Positions 13,998 through 14,985 of a stretch of DNA of 14,985 nucleotides are shown here, in pieces. The DNA comes from Dorea sp. CAG:317 (GTDB lineage Bacteria > Bacillota > Clostridia > Lachnospirales > Lachnospiraceae), in assembly GCA_000433535.1 (NCBI GenBank), contig FR892673.1:157880-172864 (forward strand), in the 5' to 3' direction. The notes under the pieces were generated by a model. It was not told the DNA's origin, searched no databases, and saw only the letters and a program-made list of their open reading frames with translations. The translations under genes and the position numbers were made by a program. The first letter of the stretch is position 1. Each line of letters begins with the position of its first letter.

Positions 13998-14026
13998 TTT
14001 GGCGGAATCTAACCGATTCCGCCAAA
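13998..14026. terminator. Shared hairpin between convergent genes, overlapping the transporter 3' end
   Basis: TTTGGCGGAATC (13998-14009) pairs perfectly with GATTCCGCCAAA (14015-14026), with loop TAACC. It starts two bases after the HAAS-NfeD stop codon (13994-13996). The minus-strand transporter stop TAG (14011-14009) falls in the loop and its last codons lie in the stem. Confidence 0.7.
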
Positions 14027-14985
14027 AAATATGCCTAAAACATAGACGATCAATGTAATACCTACAAATACATATTTTGTTACCGGCTCAAACCACTTGC
14101 CAAGCGGCTTGGAAGCGCCGAGTTCCACCTGTTTTCTTGCATAGCCCTTCGGGCATACCCAGAAGAACATAATTCCGGCAAGAAGAGCGCCCAGTGGAAT
14201 AATATAGATGGATACCGCATCCATCCATGCGCCGACAGCATCTCCGCTTTCGATAAAGATACCGACAGCTGCAGAAATGACGGCAATAATGCCGACGGCC
14301 CATCCGCGGGAAAGATGAAATTGTTGCTGCAATGCTTCAATCGGTGTTTCAAATAAGTTCATCAGTGAAGTGATGGCTGCAAATAATACCGCGATAAAGA
14401 AGATGATTGCAAAGAGCCATCCAAAAGGCATCTGTTGGAAGACAGCCGGAAGTGTGATAAACATAAGCGGCGGTCCACTGGCAACATCAAGCTGGAAAGC
14501 AAATACTGCCGGAATGACAACCATGCCGGCAAGAAGTGCGGCGCAGGTATCGAAGAAAGCAACATTTTTGGCGCAGCCTACAACATCAATATCTTTCTTT
14601 AAATAGCTTCCATATACAATTGTTCCGGACCCGGCTAAGGATAAGGAGAAAAATGCCTGCCCGAGAGCATATACCCATGTCTTGATATTTCCCAATTGTT
14701 CCCAGTTTGGAACAAGTAAATAGCGATAGCCGTCAAGGGCGCCCGGAAGTGTGGCGACACGTACGAGCAGGATGATGAAGAAAATGAAAAATACAGGCAT
14801 CATGAGCTTGTTCATTTTCTCGATTCCTTTTGTCACTCCGAGAATCATAATTAAAAAGGTAAGACCAAGTCCCAGCATCTGCCAGCCGATACTGCCGAAA
14901 GAAACAGCAAGGGAACCGAAGTAACTTCCCATGTCCTCAATCTTTGTAAGCTGTCCGGTGAGAGCTGCAGACAGATATTTTAAAA
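14009..14985 (-). CDS. Sodium:neurotransmitter symporter (SNF) family transporter, 5' part missing
   Basis: The C-terminal 324 residues of a Na+-dependent symporter of the neurotransmitter:sodium symporter (SNF) family, the group that includes LeuT; substrates are usually amino acids or related amines. The reading frame runs to the window edge, so the start and the first substrate and sodium site helices are missing. Bacterial members have about 440-450 residues, so roughly 120 are outside. Recognisable pieces are WVYALGQAFFSLSLAGSGTIVYGSYL (a family helix region), the SGPPLMFITLPAVFQQMPFG loop-helix typical of SNF proteins, and several long hydrophobic helices after it. The protein ends VYVLGIFFGGIG, shortly after the last helix. 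No periplasmic or ATPase partner is expected. It is convergent with the PadR operon and shares its terminator hairpin. Confidence 0.9.
   Translation of the reverse strand, partial: LKYLSAALTGQLTKIEDMGSYFGSLAVSFGSIGWQMLGLGLTFLIMILGVTKGIEKMNKLMMPVFFIFFIILLVRVATLPGALDGYRYLLVPNWEQLGNIKTWVYALGQAFFSLSLAGSGTIVYGSYLKKDIDVVGCAKNVAFFDTCAALLAGMVVIPAVFAFQLDVASGPPLMFITLPAVFQQMPFGWLFAIIFFIAVLFAAITSLMNLFETPIEALQQQFHLSRGWAVGIIAVISAAVGIFIESGDAVGAWMDAVSIYIIPLGALLAGIMFFWVCPKGYARKQVELGASKPLGKWFEPVTKYVFVGITLIVYVLGIFFGGIG

Overview
The window looks like a chromosomal segment from a low-GC, Gram-positive Clostridia member, most likely a Lachnospiraceae gut commensal. The basis is the rqcH/yicC/gmk/rpoZ/rimO/pgsA/cinA neighbourhood, strong AGGAGG-type ribosome binding sites, the NifU-like plus GGGtGRT gene pair, and membrane and regulator families common in that group. 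This is a judgement from gene content and recalled family knowledge; no database search was made.

Layout. (1) 1-624, minus: 5' part of rqcH (ribosome quality control), divergent from (2) the plus-strand housekeeping run 813-6459: yicC-type RNase, gmk, rpoZ, a hairpin terminator, then rimO, pgsA and cinA (pncC-type), closely packed or overlapping. The run ends with an unusual three-part protein: GNAT acetyltransferase, one membrane helix and an extracytoplasmic DUF3298-like domain. (3) 6576-8319, plus: a cysteine-rich NifU/IscU-like scaffold protein and the motif-named GGGtGRT protein, probably a two-gene Fe-S-related operon, closed by a hairpin. (4) 8380-9640: an AT-rich scar holding two decayed genes in divergent orientation and a short GTAGCACAC direct repeat, best read as the remains of a mobile element. 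The minus-strand relic has an in-frame TGA and two homopolymer frameshifts; the plus-strand relic has a TAA at codon 6 and one frameshift. (5) 9652-10383, plus: an intact class I glutamine amidotransferase-like hydrolase, convergent with (6) a membrane-anchored two-HKD phospholipase D/cardiolipin synthase-like protein (10449-11873, minus). (7) 11970-12758, plus: a PF06541-type membrane protein, divergent from the PLD gene, ending at a strong terminator. (8) 12874-13996, plus: a PadR regulator overlapping a HAAS/DUF1700-like, four-helix, NfeD-like fusion protein, preceded by a candidate PadR operator made of two direct repeats. (9) 14009-14985, minus: a partial sodium:neurotransmitter symporter (SNF) family transporter whose last codons form part of the hairpin it shares with the convergent PadR operon.

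Functional links. The housekeeping run covers RNA turnover, nucleotide supply, the transcription machinery, ribosome modification and phospholipid synthesis. PgsA makes the precursor of phosphatidylglycerol, the lipid that the PLD-type enzyme further on could convert to cardiolipin. The least characterised intact units are the NifU-like/GGGtGRT pair, the GNAT-TM-DUF3298-like fusion, and the PadR/HAAS-NfeD unit. No CRISPR array, tRNA, rRNA, intact transposase or integrase was seen.
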